Positions 34,817 through 47,205 are shown, numbered from the stretch's first letter. The stretch: 64,000 nt of DNA from Orobanche coerulescens (GCA_033398695.1 CM065814.1:17542358-17606357), one strand, 5' to 3'. Program-made: numbers and translations. The notes: generated from the sequence alone by a model not told the origin.

Positions 34817-35651
34817 AGCATGGTAGGTCTGAAGGAGGGGGGATCGATCAGAAAGAATTCGGAGGTGGATTAGAGCAAGGACGAAGAACACAAGGAGGAG
34901 ATTTGTGGGCGACGACAAGACCATGGATCCCTACGGTTTTTTTTTGCATCTTAGTTTCTAGATTTATTCGAGTAGGATTGTGATTGTAGCCGATTTCATG
35001 ACGGTTTGACTTATTTATTATTATTTCGATTTACTCGTTATTCTATTGAATTGGATTCTTCTTATTGTTCTTAATGCTTTTTAATTGTCTGGCCAACAGT
35101 TAAATTATTTTGAATGTCTTTATGGATTCGGGAGATGAAATTTAGGCATAGTTCTTGTGAGACGAATCATAATTTTCGTGAGATAGGAATATACTCTTGG
35201 GAATTGTGAAGCCTAATTATTGTGGGAATTCATGAACTGTTTTAGCTATTAATTATCTAATTCGAATAGGGATATATCGAGTTAATAATTCGTAGTATTT
35301 TCTATTGACCTTGGGAAAGGCTTTAGAATAATTTAGGAATTCCTGGCTTACAATCAATTGAATAAAAGTGAATTGAATCGAATAAAGATCATTCCCGATT
35401 GTTTGAGGTGAAAATCATAATCCTACGCGCTTATTAGTATTATTATTATAATTAGCACTATTATTTATTTTCTGCAATTAGTTTAGGTTTAAACTCCGTA
35501 TAATTGTTCTTCAAATAAAATTGTGAGTTGACTATATTTTGGTACTTAGTGAAATCAGTCCTCGTGGGAACGATACTCTACTTATCACTTTATTACTTGT
35601 TGACACCGTGCACTTGCGGCATATTGTGAGGGATTTTCCCACAACAAGTTT

Positions 35652-35670
35652 TTGGCGCCGTTGCCGGGGA
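35652..35670 (+). other. Primer-binding site of element E
   Basis: TTGGCGCCGTTGCCGGGGA is the classical Athila-type site. Confidence 0.9.
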
Positions 35671-35750
35671 CTGATTTTTCGCTAATATCAATACCAAGCG
35701 ACTCTAATTTTAATTTGAAGTTTTTTTTCTTTAGTCTCTTTATTTTTATT

Positions 35751-36488
35751 ATGTTTTCCTTTGAGTATCGTGGCCCTTGGCATTTCATAAATTTCGATGT
35801 TCTTAATAATTTGCCAAATAGGGTCAGTCAGCCCCCTCCCCCAAAACAAAAGACCATGCTTGAACAATGTGTAGACGTTCCCAAAAATCCTGATAGTACT
35901 CTTTTTGAGCTAGAATGTGCACGTCGTGGTCTTGAGATTCACTATGGTTGTATTCCAGCTCATATATTTAGTAGTGAAGTTGAGGGGGAGGTTGAGAAGA
36001 AAGACATGCTAAGTTTTAGGGTCGATCCCCCAGCACCCGATAATTACATAAAGTGTGATGAGCCTATAGAAGAAGTTATCATTAATGATGTTTCCAAAGA
36101 AATTCCATTAAATTGTCATCAAACTTCGACTTATAAGGTGAACACTTATGTGCCTAAAATTTTATTAACGGTGCCATGCATAATTTTTCCTAAATCCATA
36201 ATGGGAGAGATTGACCCCATTACTCATGATTTTGTTGAGGCTGATTCTTCGAGTTCTAATGAGGTTGTGCATGATAATTCTTTATTATTTGCCCATTCGA
36301 ACTCTGCTTATGTTTTCATGCCTTATCATTATTATATTCTTCCATCATTTTTTGGTTGTCCGCATAATTATTCTTATTCATTATTTGTGGCAACCGGGCA
36401 TGAACCAAAGCCTCCCCTGTGGAATAAGAGGCTTATAGATTGTACGAAGGGGGCATTTGGCAATCTCCCTAGAAAGAAGCCACATTAA
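35751..36488 (+). CDS. Unknown 245-aa protein of element E
   Basis: The open frame is clean, starting at ATG 35751 (MFSFEYRGPWHFINFDVL) and ending at TAA 36486-36488. The frame is also open upstream to the primer site but has no ATG there. It occupies the place where gag starts in autonomous elements. I see no gag, protease, zinc-finger or polymerase motif and I do not recognise it. Visible features are a PPPPK run, acidic patches, a hydrophobic ILLTVPCIIFPKSIMG segment and an aromatic-rich C-terminal part. Two hairpins lie directly downstream (36501-36550). It may be a real accessory protein, or an open frame kept by chance. The absence of stops in 245 codons of AT-rich DNA argues for the former. 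Confidence 0.55.
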   Translation: MFSFEYRGPWHFINFDVLNNLPNRVSQPPPPKQKTMLEQCVDVPKNPDSTLFELECARRGLEIHYGCIPAHIFSSEVEGEVEKKDMLSFRVDPPAPDNYIKCDEPIEEVIINDVSKEIPLNCHQTSTYKVNTYVPKILLTVPCIIFPKSIMGEIDPITHDFVEADSSSSNEVVHDNSLLFAHSNSAYVFMPYHYYILPSFFGCPHNYSYSLFVATGHEPKPPLWNKRLIDCTKGAFGNLPRKKPH

Positions 36489-36500
36489 ACTCTTTTTGCC

Positions 36501-36550
36501 ACGTCGTGCTCAAGACGTAAAATAGAGCGCTTGATGGGAGGCAGCCCATC
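36501..36550 (+). promoter_or_regulatory. Double hairpin downstream of E's ORF
   Basis: The first hairpin, 36501-36518, pairs ACGTC with GACGT around an 8-base loop. The second, 36533-36550, pairs GATGGG with CCCATC around AGGCAG. Equivalents of the second hairpin occur at 22523-22540 (C) and 47358-47373 (F). Confidence 0.7.
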
Positions 36551-38089
36551 ATTTTTACTTGCTTTCTAGATAGTTGTTTTTATTTGATTTTTCGGTTTTA
36601 ATTTTTCTTTGTTTTGTTATTTCGTTTGGATTCGTTTATTCTTGTTGGCCCTCATTTCTCTAATATAATTTTTTAACCCCAAATGAGTTATTATTCTTCA
36701 TATTCTAGTCTTTCTTGATTTAATGTCTATTGTTATCTCATGACTAGAGACTAAGTTTGGGGGTCCCTCGTGATGCTGAGCGTTATTTGAAGTATGGATT
36801 GATCGACGTTTCCACTCAGACATGTGCTAGCGTTCAAGAAGACATTTGGAATAAGTTTCACTTTTCCTTATCTCATTATTTTTCACATGAGTTTTATTAT
36901 TGATAATGCTATGTGTAGTGGAATAAATTGAAGCATGCGATAATTTTCTTAATTGTTCTTGGGTATAAATTGCGATTGCTTTATTGTCCTCGCATGCTGT
37001 TGATGGTTTTTGCTATAAACGTGAATTTTTCGTTCTCCCGTGTGTACAACTGATGTTACAATACTGATTTCTCTTGGAAGAAACGGTTGAGTTTAGTCGA
37101 GTTGTAGTCAACGATTTCTGTTTCCGTTGAGTATTCAATTAGGTCCGAAATTTTATCGTTTTTGTAGAAATCCTAGCAGATAAGAAAGGAGACATACGTG
37201 TTTTCAAATCACCATTTATACGTTTGGTTAAACTTTTCGCGTAGCTAATCGTACAGTAACATTAGTCTTGTGGGCACTTAAATTGAGTTTAGAGTCGGAC
37301 AGTTTTTCCCAAGAAAAATTCGAGATATTAATTGTTCTATGATGGGAAGTTTAGTAACCGGGGGTATTCACGTAACCCATTGTTTACTCTCGCGTAAAAC
37401 GACGACCCTGAATAGATTAATAATTTAGAAATATCGTATTACCGATGATGGGAAGCCTAGTAACCGGGGGTATTCACGTGACCCGTTGTTTACTCTCGCG
37501 TAAAACAGCAACCTTGACATGCGGAAATAGCTATTCGAGTTGTTTCTCCGCTGTGGAGGGGAACTTAGTAACTAGAAGCATCCATGTGCCCCATGAGTGT
37601 CTTTTACGTCAAACGGTTCCCCAATGCATGAGAATGGAATTCCACCCTAGGATTATCCCGATGAAACATCCCGAGAGCCGAAACCTAGTGGTTAACTCGA
37701 ATCATATTATTGATCATACATAAGGGAATGCTGTCCCAGGAATAATTTTAATAATGAAACTCTTGAATTTTGCCTCTAGACTGTGGGACTGGGCGAATTG
37801 GCTTGTTTAATCTAACCCTTCATATTGACGGTCGGTTAAATTCACGCTTGTTAATCTTTGAGCTTATTTTTCTTCATTAACGATTGATTAGGACTGAAAT
37901 TGGTTACTTAGTGGAATCAGTGTCCTGGATGTGACTCGCTATTACAATACTTGTACTATTCTTTGAGATTTTTACGGTAGTATTGATTAAGTTGTGCACT
38001 ACGGAATTGCATGATTATTCACGACCCATTTTGTTTAAAATTGATAATTTTTGCTTGAGGACAAGCAAAGGCTCAAGTTTGGGGGTATT
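36551..38089 (+). other. 3' untranslated region and purine tract of E
   Basis: No ORF signal is visible. The region contains the triplicated module (about 37340-37412, 37445-37520, 37550-37640) shared with C and F. It ends in CAAGTTTGGGGGTATT, the Athila-type purine tract, at 38074-38089. Confidence 0.75.
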
Positions 38090-39370
38090 TGTTAGGCGTA
38101 TTTTTATGCGTTTTTATATCATTAATTTATATCCATCTTGAGCATAAATCAGCATAAATGAGCTTTTAATGCATTATTTTTATATGTTTTGCAGGAAATC
38201 GGAGTCCGGAAGCCGAAACGACGAAAAACGGGCTAAAACAGCAGTTTTTGGTCATGAGCCGCAGCACCCATGTGCTGAGCCGCGGCACACGCAGGAGACT
38301 AGCAGAGTGCCGAGTAAACTGTACTCTGTGCCGCGGTACAGATTTAGTGAGCCGCGACACAGAAGAAATAAACAGCGCCCAGGCATCCCGCTGTGCCCCG
38401 TGAGCCGCGGCACAGATTAAGTGAGCCGCGGCACACGGGGCGGTTTTGACAGAAAGTGCCGCGGTTCTGGGCCGTTTTGGAGCCTGTTCTCGACCTAATC
38501 ACACGGACGCGTTTTGGAGGCTTAGGACTGATATAAATAAGCATGGTTGGGCTGAAGGAGGGGGGATCGATCAGAAGGAATTCGGAGGTGGATTAGAGCA
38601 AGGGCGAAGAACACAAGGAGGAGATTTGTGGGCGACGACAAGACCACGGATCCCTACGGTTTTTTTTTTGCATCTTAGTTTGTAGATTTATTCGAGTAGG
38701 ATTGTGATTGTAGCCGATTTCATGACGGTTTGACTTATTTATTATTATTTCGATTTACTCGTTATTCTATTGAATTGGATTCTTCTTATTGTTCTTAATG
38801 CTTTTTAATTGTCTGGCCAACAGTTAAATTGTTTTGAATGTCTTTATGGATTCGGGAGATGAAATTTAGGCATAGTTCTTGTGAGACGAATCATAATTTT
38901 CGTGAGATAGGAATATACTCTTGGGAATTGTGAAGCCTAATTATTGTGGGAATTCATGAACTGTTTTAGCTATTAATTATATAATTCGAATAGGGATATA
39001 TCGAGTTAATAATTCGTAGTATTTTCTATCGACCTTGGGAAAGGCTTTAGAATAATTTAGGAATTCCTGGCTTACAATCAATTGAATAAAAGTGAATTGG
39101 ATCGAATAAAGATCATTCCCGATTGTTTGAGGTGAATATCATAATCCTACGCGCTTATTAGTATTATTATTATAATTAGCACTATTATTTATTTTCTGCA
39201 ATTAGTTTAGGTTTAAACTCCGTATAATTGTTCTTCAAATAAAATTGTGAGTTGACTATATTTTGGTACTTAGTGAAATCAGTCCTCGTGGGAACGATAC
39301 TCTACTTATCACTTTATTACTTGCTGACACCGTGCACTTGCGACATATTGTGAGGGATTTTCCCACAACA
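38090..39370 (+). repeat. 3' LTR of element E
   Basis: The 1281-bp partner of 34372-35646 starts TGTTAGGCGT. It carries the same GCCGCGGC array (38255-38465), with some copies mutated differently from the 5' LTR. Confidence 0.93.
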
Positions 39371-39375
39371 GAGAA

Positions 39376-40730
39376 CAGCCATGCAGACGCACTGGCTAAC
39401 TTGGGGTCATCAAGTCAGGCGACAGGACCAAAAACAATCCCTATCATCTACTTACAATGGACGAAAATTTGGAATGACGCGGAAGAACAAGTTTTAGACA
39501 TATCAAGTAGTCGGACCTGGATGACCCCACTGATGGAGTAACTGGAGCAAGATATAGTGACTGATGATAGGAACAAAGCACACCGAATCAAAGCTCAATC
39601 AGCCTTATTCTCCATCATCCGAGGTAAACTTTACAAATATTCTTTTCCTGGTCCATACTTGAGATATATTAACCCTGCAGACGCAAAATATGTCCTGGCC
39701 AAGCTACACAAGGGGGAATGTGGAAACCACTCCAGCGGAATCTGACAAGTGGGTACTACTGGACAACAATGAGGTCTGACTGAACAGACTATGTGAGAAA
39801 ATGCGAAAAGTGCCAACACTTTGCTCAGGTGTCTCATCGTCATCCGGAGCCAATGACCGCGATCACGTCACCATGGCCATTCATGAAATGGGGAATGGAT
39901 ATAGTAGGCAAGTTACCTACCGCACCTGGACAAATGATGTACATGCTGGCGGTAACTTACTACTTCAGCAAATGGATTGAAGTAGAATCATTCCATCAGG
40001 TCCAAGATAGGGAAGTAAAGGCTTCATATGGAAGAACGTAATATGTTGTTAAGGAGTACCTAAAGAAATCATGACAGACAATGGCTCGCAATTTATAAGC
40101 ACTGCATTCCAGGACTTTTGCCAATTCTGGAACATCAAATTAAGCTTCTCAACTCCAAGGTACCCACAAGCCAATGGACAGACAGAGTCATCTAACAAGA
40201 CGATCATCAACACTGTAAAGAAGATACTGGAAAAAGCTAAGGGAAAATGGGCAGATGAACTTCCCAGAGTCCTTTGGTCATATCGAACTACAGCCAGGAC
40301 ATCGACGGGAGAAACCCCATTCTCTCTGTCTTATGGGATGGAAGTCGTCATTCCGATATAAAGCGAAGTACCTACTGCGAGGCACGAACTCACAGACGAT
40401 CAAAATTGGAGGGATATGTGTCACGAACTCGACACACTTGATGAAAAGAGAAATAATGCAAGAATCAGAATGGCAGTCTACCAACAAAGTGTCACCAAAT
40501 ATTATAACATAAATGTGTGCGTTCGTACGTTTAAACCAGGAGACTGGGTGCTCAGATGAGTTTTTCAGAATACGAAGGAAGTTGGGTCTGGTAAGTTGGC
40601 CCCAACCTGGGAAGGACCGTGCTTGATCACCAAGGTGGCCGGAGGTAGAGCTTACAAGCTACAAACACCAGACGTACGAGACATAATCAGTAGCTGGAAC
40701 GCCAACCACCTCAAACAGTATCACACCTAA
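39376..40730 (+). pseudogene. Element D integrase
   Basis: It begins with the last RNase H residues, continues through a linker with a stop at 39539, and reaches the zinc-binding part LHKGECGNHSSG with a frame change, then KCEKCQHFAQ. The catalytic core shows WGMDIVGKLP (first Asp near 39900), [13 protein letters not shown] (second Asp near 40075) and NGQTESSNK (Glu near 40185), with 35 residues between the last two as required for DD35E. The C-terminal domain (GDWVLR, then WEGPCLITKVAGGRAYKL) ends with TAA near 40730. A stop near 40040 and frame changes near 40380 inactivate it. Confidence 0.87.
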
Positions 40731-41144
40731 AACTCTTTCTTGATTTCATTACATTTTTGGTCTTACGAGACCCGCCCACCATCCACGTTATGTCTGACAC
40801 TTTTATGCAGGTCCTTCTAAAAACTACATCTGGGCTTGATCCCCGAAATTGGGTATGTCGGCAGCTCTACGGAGCACAACCCATCAAGCAACGCCTCTCA
40901 AGAGAGGCCGAAGACGTTTATGCAAGTTGAAAACCCAACAAATGCGTGGCCCAGCCTGTCGATAAATCATCCAAGACAATCGAAAGAGGAAAAAAATCTT
41001 CAATCACAGATATCAGTCAAAGTCTAAATCTTGGAAAACAGACTTAGAATTGAACAGTGAAAAGATACAAACTACATGGAAAATAAAACTACAGTCGTAA
41101 ATAAAAACAACAAACAACAAATAACAACAATAATGGCACAAAGA
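40731..41144 (+). other. Element D region between integrase and antisense gene
   Basis: This is non-coding and A-rich toward its right end. Nothing else is recognisable. Confidence 0.55.
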
Positions 41145-41449
41145 TCAATATTCATAAGGAGGGATGGAGTCTCCATCCTGACCCGCCTGCTCAGCATTCT
41201 CGGCCTGCATTTGCTTAAACTCTTCATATTCAGCTTTGTATCTCGAGACATCCCACGTTCCTGTGGGGCAACTCTCGTACTCCTTCAGTAACATGCCACG
41301 GATTCTGACTTCCGCTTCAAGGCACATGTCAGTCATTCGATCTTCAAACATTTTTACCTTATTTTCAAGGGTGGAATAGTTGGTAGCAGCACATCGGGCG
41401 TCCTAATTCCGAGCAAACACCTTTGCCTTCAAATCGGCAATGTCTAGTA

Positions 41450-42509
41450 TGTAGGTCATAAGTCGTCAGAAATAAGTCTAGAGGGAGGGTGAATAGACTT
41501 CTTGAAACTCTTTTCCTGAAGTTAGGTGAGTTTTCTCAGCTGATAGGTACAGATGACTTAAATTCGTCTGTAGACAGGTATGCGGAAGTCCGCTGATGAT
41601 GATAACAGATAACTAAATGTTCTCTGCAAATAACTAATCAATGGAACAGTTTAATATGTATGCAGCAGGTAGATAATGCAGTAAAACTCGCAGGCACTTA
41701 TAGTGGTCTTAGAGGTGGGGTAATCCTCTACTAATCTACTTCTCTCCAAACCAGTTGGAGATAAATTCACTATAACTATCAACAGCTTCTAACCAATGGA
41801 AACTCATGCCCATTGCAATTCCTTTGACTGCCTACCACCTCATGATTAAAAACCCATGGTATGCCTCAACAACTTCTCGAGCTATCTATCACCTTCCAAT
41901 CAAGAACCCGTGGATGCCTTATCAGTCACGAAACTTCTGAAAACCTCGTTTACAGAAGTACCCCGCACTCAAACTTTAAAGACAAGAGTTTTTGTCTTCT
42001 CCAACTAAAGAGCTTCTTCGAATATGACTGCTTAAGCTTTGCTATTTACGATGCTATTGATTGCCTTTAGCTTTGATTGCTTTGATTGCTTTGTTCACTT
42101 GAGAATATTGTTCGCATCGTACTTTGCTCGATTCATATCTTCGGATATTTATAGTACAATCCTTGAGCTTCCTTTGTAGACGTTGCAATACTGTAACAAA
42201 TCTGTCTGTTGGAGAGTGAACTTCTTTGTTTATCTTATCAATCTGTTACAAGGCTTGATTCTCTGACTTGAAGTTCTCTGACTCGAAGTTCTCTGAGATA
42301 AAGTCTTCTGATCTGGAATGAACTTCTCTAATCTTCTCTTATCTGAACTTAGTCGATTTTACAACTGATCACTAAGCCTAAAAACTTAAGGCCTATATAA
42401 GATACTCATTTGGTTGTTCTTTACATTTTGCCAAGTACTTAAACATACATTTGAATAATCAATCAAATACAGGGATGACATCATCAAAATCCAATAGGTA
42501 TTCCTAACA
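41450..42509 (-). mobile_element. Solo LTR H (unclassified)
   Basis: This 1060-bp insertion in D's antisense gene runs in plus orientation from TGTAGGTCAT to TTCCTAACA, so on the minus strand it is TGTTAGGAAT to GACCTACA. There is no internal region, primer site or second LTR. The flanks TAGTA and CCGTA agree at three of five positions, so the target duplication is imperfect. The class cannot be decided from the LTR alone. Confidence 0.6.
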
Positions 42510-43863
42510 CCGTATGACTTGTTCATGAAGGGACTTAACTTCCCTTACTTCAGTCCGCAGCTGACCTTTCTCAGATCGAAGCACGACAACCTGCTCACCT
42601 AACTCCTTTATTCTGTTCTTCGCAAAAATAGTCTTTTGAAGAACCTACAATATATGAAGACCAAGTCAAGACATTAGTTGCACAATAATTTTTTGGTAAA
42701 GTTGTTGTAACTAATAGACACACTTACCATGAAGACACCTTCCAAACTAGCAGCACCAAAGGAATCATCCTTCATGGCCTCGAGTTGATCATTGTCCTCA
42801 TCAAATAACAGCTTTTCGACCTCCCCGACATGAGGAGCAAATTCAGAATGAGCAGCAGCAGAAGAAGGAAATGACAAAGTGATAGAATCTGACAACTCCT
42901 CATATCAAACGCGCCATCACGCTTATTTTTATTTGTCACGTGAGCTGGGGAAGTAGTAAGAGCAGTAACTTCTTCAACCTCTTTGGGGCCTTCATCACAT
43001 GTGCCCGCAGCCATCTTTTTCTTGTGGCGCTGCCGATACAGTTCCATGGCGTTCTTGCCGGCTAGTGGTGGAAGAAAAATGTCAGACATATTCTCACCTA
43101 TCAACAAGACAATCCTCAAAACATGTTAGCCTCAATGTATCCAAATCAACTAAAATAACTACAAAAACCTGTAGATCGATAATACCTGTAAGAAAAGAAC
43201 TAGTCGGAACACTCTGCATAGATAGAATGTTGCCATAATCGCGATCCTCTTCAAAGAATCTAAAGAACCAAGCAATCTTCTCCTGTGTAGCCTTGGAAAG
43301 TATAAAATTAAGCACTCTGCAAAAGGAATAAAGGGATAAATCAATCAGACAAATTAAAATCATATAAATTCTAACTCGTCAAAATCTGGCACTCACGGGC
43401 AACAGACCATGCTTGTGGAATGTCGTGATCAGTCGTCACTCCCAACACATCAAAAGGAACAATAAAGTAACGTTCCTTCCACCTCTTATCATATTCCTTA
43501 AGGCCAAGAATCAAAGGCGTCTTTGAACAACTCAAAAACTGGTATTGGCCGTAGTCGCTCTTATGCGCCTTAAGGCTGTAGGCAACCAGGACGTCCTCAT
43601 AAGAAAATCTAACTTCCTCGCCTCAGTGAATGCCTAGATGGCCATCAAAACATGTCAGACATTCGGAATCAACTGACTTTGCAATAACGTGGAACTTACA
43701 AGCTTCTAACACCAGCCGGGGAAGCGGAAACCGAGCATCTAGCACAAATGGAAGCTCGTACATCACCAACCAACCTGGATAAATATAATCAGCCCTCTCT
43801 AGGTAAGAGGTAGCAACCAGACAGACATGTCTTGGGATGTCGTAGCTCTGGAGAAACCTCTTG

Positions 43864-43868
43864 AGATG
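43864..43868. repeat. Left target-site duplication of element F (AGATG)
   Basis: AGATG recurs at 51407-51411 after the other LTR. Confidence 0.92.
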
Positions 43869-45171
43869 TGTTGCGATATTTCCTACACGCAAGTGCACGT
43901 CATCGTTTACAAGTAATAAAGTGATAAGTAGAGTATCGTTCCCACGAGGATTGAATCTCTAACTACCGATGTTTTCGTATTCCAATTTTACCTAAACAAT
44001 CGAATTTTGGGTTTTGCGATTAATAACTAAAAGAAGTACTAAAAGACTAAGCAGTAGAAAACAATATCTTGGATAAAAGAAATCAAATGATAAATAAGTC
44101 TAGGGTTCTGAATCCACCTTAGTTAATCCGAATTTACTCTCGATTATCCGTAATAAATAATTTTCCCAATTTATTGAAGGCGGAGATTGCTAATATATTC
44201 TACCGCCTCTCCCGAGGTCAATAGATTTATCTAACGGCGACTAACGCACTCTATCCCTAGGTGAATTATTTCGTCGATAGGCAAAAAGCATGAAATCTCC
44301 TAAAGGCCACGTAGTTCCTATGAGTATATTCCTATCTCACGAGAACAAACGGTCCTCACCAATAGTTCTCACCAAATCTCCTCTCCCGATTCAAGTGAAT
44401 GATTAAATCAATAAAACTATTGGCCGATAATTGCAAGCATTAAACATAATTGGGAAAACTCAATAAAAGGTAATAAATTGGATAATCTCAATCAATTCGT
44501 CAAAACAAAGGTTTCATCAAAACCCTAGATTAGGGCTTTAGCGACATACTAAAAGCGAAAATACAGAATAAATAAACGAAAGCATAAAATTCAAACGCGG
44601 ATGAAGCGCGGATTCCTCCGTTCTTCGCCTTCCATATCGCCTTGAATCCTTCTGCTTCCCTCTTCTTCTGCCGTCTCCAAGCTTAAGCTCTCAAAAGTTA
44701 AAGCTCCAATGATTCCAAGATGATTTAATTAGGGTCTAAAACCCTATTTATAGCTCAGCACATCAGCAAATCGCGTCCGTATTAGTCGGTCGAAAACTGG
44801 CTTCGAAACAGCTCAAAATCCGCGCAGACCTACCAAACCCGCTAAGTGTGCCGCGGCACATCGCCTTCAGCTGAATGCCTGGGCGTTAATTAATTCTTCT
44901 GTGCCGCGGCTCACCTGGGCTGTGCCGCGGCACAGAGTACAGGTTACTCTGCCCTTCGGTTGGTGTCTTCATGTGCCGCGGCTCAGCTTCCTTGTGCCGC
45001 GGCTCAGAGTCCAGTTTTGCCGTTTTCGCCCGTTTTGCCTCGTTTTAGCTTCCGGACTTCAATTTCCTGTCAATCATACAAAATTAAGGCATTAAAAGCT
45101 CATTTAGACGATTTCACTCTCTAAAATATTACGAAATAATGATAAATAAGCGTATAAAAATACGCCTAACA
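43869..45171 (-). repeat. 3' LTR of element F
   Basis: The 1303-bp LTR carries a palindrome array at 44848-45006 with five GCCGCGGC cores, one fewer than its partner. A TATA box (minus TATAAATA) is at 44745-44752. Confidence 0.93.
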
Positions 45172-46992
45172 AATACCCCCAAACTTAAGCCTTTGCTTGT
45201 CCTCAAGCAAAAAGAATTAAATTCAATAAAAGAATGTCGTGAATAATCGTGCAACTCATAGTGTTCAACCTAATCAATACTATCCTGTGATTCTCTCTAA
45301 ATAATACAAGTGTCATAAAAGCGAGCTGCACTCAGAATAATGATTCCGCAAAGTAATCGAATTCAGTCCTAATCACTCGTTCATGCAGAACATTCAGCTC
45401 AAAACGTGAATAAAATCGACCGTCAATAAGAAAGGCTAACACAACCAAGCTAGTTCGTCCCGTTCCACAGTCGAAAGGCATAATTTTCACGAGTTTCATA
45501 ACAATTAAACCTCGGACAGTATCCCCTTATATATATGCTCAAGAATTTGATTCGAGCCGACCACTAGGTTAGGATCTCGGGATGTTTCATCGGGATAATC
45601 CTAGGGTGGAACTTCCATTCTCATGTATTGGAAAACCGTTTGACGTAAAAGACACTCATGGGGCACATGGATGCTTCTAGTTACTAAGTTCCCGTCTACA
45701 GCGGAGAAACAACTCGAATACATAATTTCCGCATGTCCGAATCAAGGTTGCCGTTTTACGCGAGAGTAAACAGCGGGTCACGCGAATACCCCCGGTTACT
45801 AGGCTCCCTATCATTGGCACATGTGAAATATCTAAATCACTAGTCTAATCGGGGTCGTCGTTTTACGCGAGAGTAAACAACGGGTTACGCGAATACCCCC
45901 GGTTACTAGACTTCCCTTCATAGAACACATTATCTCGACTTTTAGGGAAAAACTGACCGACTCTAAACTCAATCTAAGTGCCAAAACGACTGAAAAAAAC
46001 AGTACGACTCTCTATCCGGAAAATGTAGCCAAACGTATTGATGGGGATTTCGAAACAAGTATGTATCGTCTCTTATCTGCCAAGACCTCTACATTCACGA
46101 AAAATTTCGGACCTAATTGAATACTAAGCAGAACAGAAATAACTGACTACAACTCGACTAGAACTCGCCCGCTTCTTCAGAGAGAAAGACAGTGTCGTAA
46201 CATCAGTATCACACAAATAGAAGCACGAAAAATTCACGAATAAAGAAAACTAAGACAAGCAAGGCTATCTAAAAAAAAATTTACGCAAAGAAATGAAAAG
46301 TGCAACGAAATAATGTACAGCAATAAAATAAAGTACAGCAATGAATGTAGAAACTGAATGTAAATCCCCCCCCCAAACTTAGGACGTACATTGACCTCAA
46401 TGGACAAAAATGATATGCAATAAAAGTAAAAGGTCAAGTACTCCCCTCCAGTCTGCTCAGGAGCTAGTGCCGGCATCGTCCGGTAAGCTTGCATGCTTCT
46501 TGACTACATCATGCAGAATGTGAATAAACGAGCAATTTTTCATTGCTGCAATTTATCAAACACCTTGTGTGCACAAGTTTACTTGAAGAATAAACATAGT
46601 TATAGCTTGATTCAACCCCCAAAAACTGAAACATATTTCAATCATCAGTAACTCGGCACATTCAACTCATTTACATTCCAATTTAACCAAGAAAATTCGA
46701 TGAAACTACCATGTTATTCTCTAAACAATCCTAAAACTTTTAAAGGAGAATAAGCATGTTCCATTCATTCAAAGCATAAACAACTTCCAAATATAAACCA
46801 TAAGCAAATAAAAATTAAAGATTGAAGCGTACCTTTTTGAAGATTGCAAGAAGAAATCGCAGGAAAAAATTTGGAAGAACTTGGTCGGCTGGTCGCGCGC
46901 TGGGGAGGGAAGGAAAAGGAGAAGGGAGCGTACCTGATAATGCCGGCCGAATGCGTATTATATGTTACCTGGCCTTTCGGATTCCGCATAGT

Positions 46993-47205
46993 GTGCCGCG
47001 GCACAGCTAAAGTGAGCCGCGGCACAGTCCCTTTTGCCTGTGTTCTTGTTTTGTCGTGTGCCGCGACACAGATTTCGTGTGCCGCGGCTCATTGCTCAAG
47101 TGTGCCGCGGCTCATTTATGCCGTGCGCGGCACATGGTACGATTGGTTTAGCCTCCTGGCGATTGATGTGTGCCGCGGCTCACAATACTGCGTGCCGCGG
47201 CTCAT
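46993..47205. repeat. Internal GTGCCGCGGCAC array of element F
   Basis: Eight copies of G(T/A)GCCGCGGC-type words are present, six with the exact GCCGCGGC core, outside the LTRs. On the minus strand a TATAAT-like word (about 46952-46960) lies some 35 bases beyond the array, an arrangement similar to that in the LTR promoter. Confidence 0.85.

Larger units (their letters stand above)
34372..35646 (+). repeat. 5' LTR of element E
   Basis: The 1275-bp LTR starts TGTTAGGCAT and ends CCCACAACA. Four GCCGCGGC cores (34540, 34561, 34628, 34681) plus degenerate ones lie upstream of a TATA box. Confidence 0.93.
34372..39370 (+). mobile_element. Element E: non-autonomous Athila-related retrotransposon
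   Basis: The 4999-bp element has LTRs 34372-35646 and 38090-39370, TSD GAGAA, the classical Athila primer site at 35652-35670 and a purine tract at 38074-38089. It has no gag, protease, RT or integrase. Its only sizeable ORF is unknown. Its LTR ends and 3' untranslated region are clearly related to those of F. The LTR copies are close to identical over long stretches, which suggests a fairly young insertion. Confidence 0.93.

Noticed and set aside
34705..34983. 92-codon ORF in E's LTR, with a near copy at 38446-38685
   Set aside because: It is LTR sequence spanning the TATA box, is repeated only through the LTR pair, and ends differently in the two copies.
35652..35750. Extension of E's ORF upstream to the primer-binding site
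   Set aside because: There is no ATG in this stretch, and the first codon would lie in the primer site. The ATG at 35751 is preferred.
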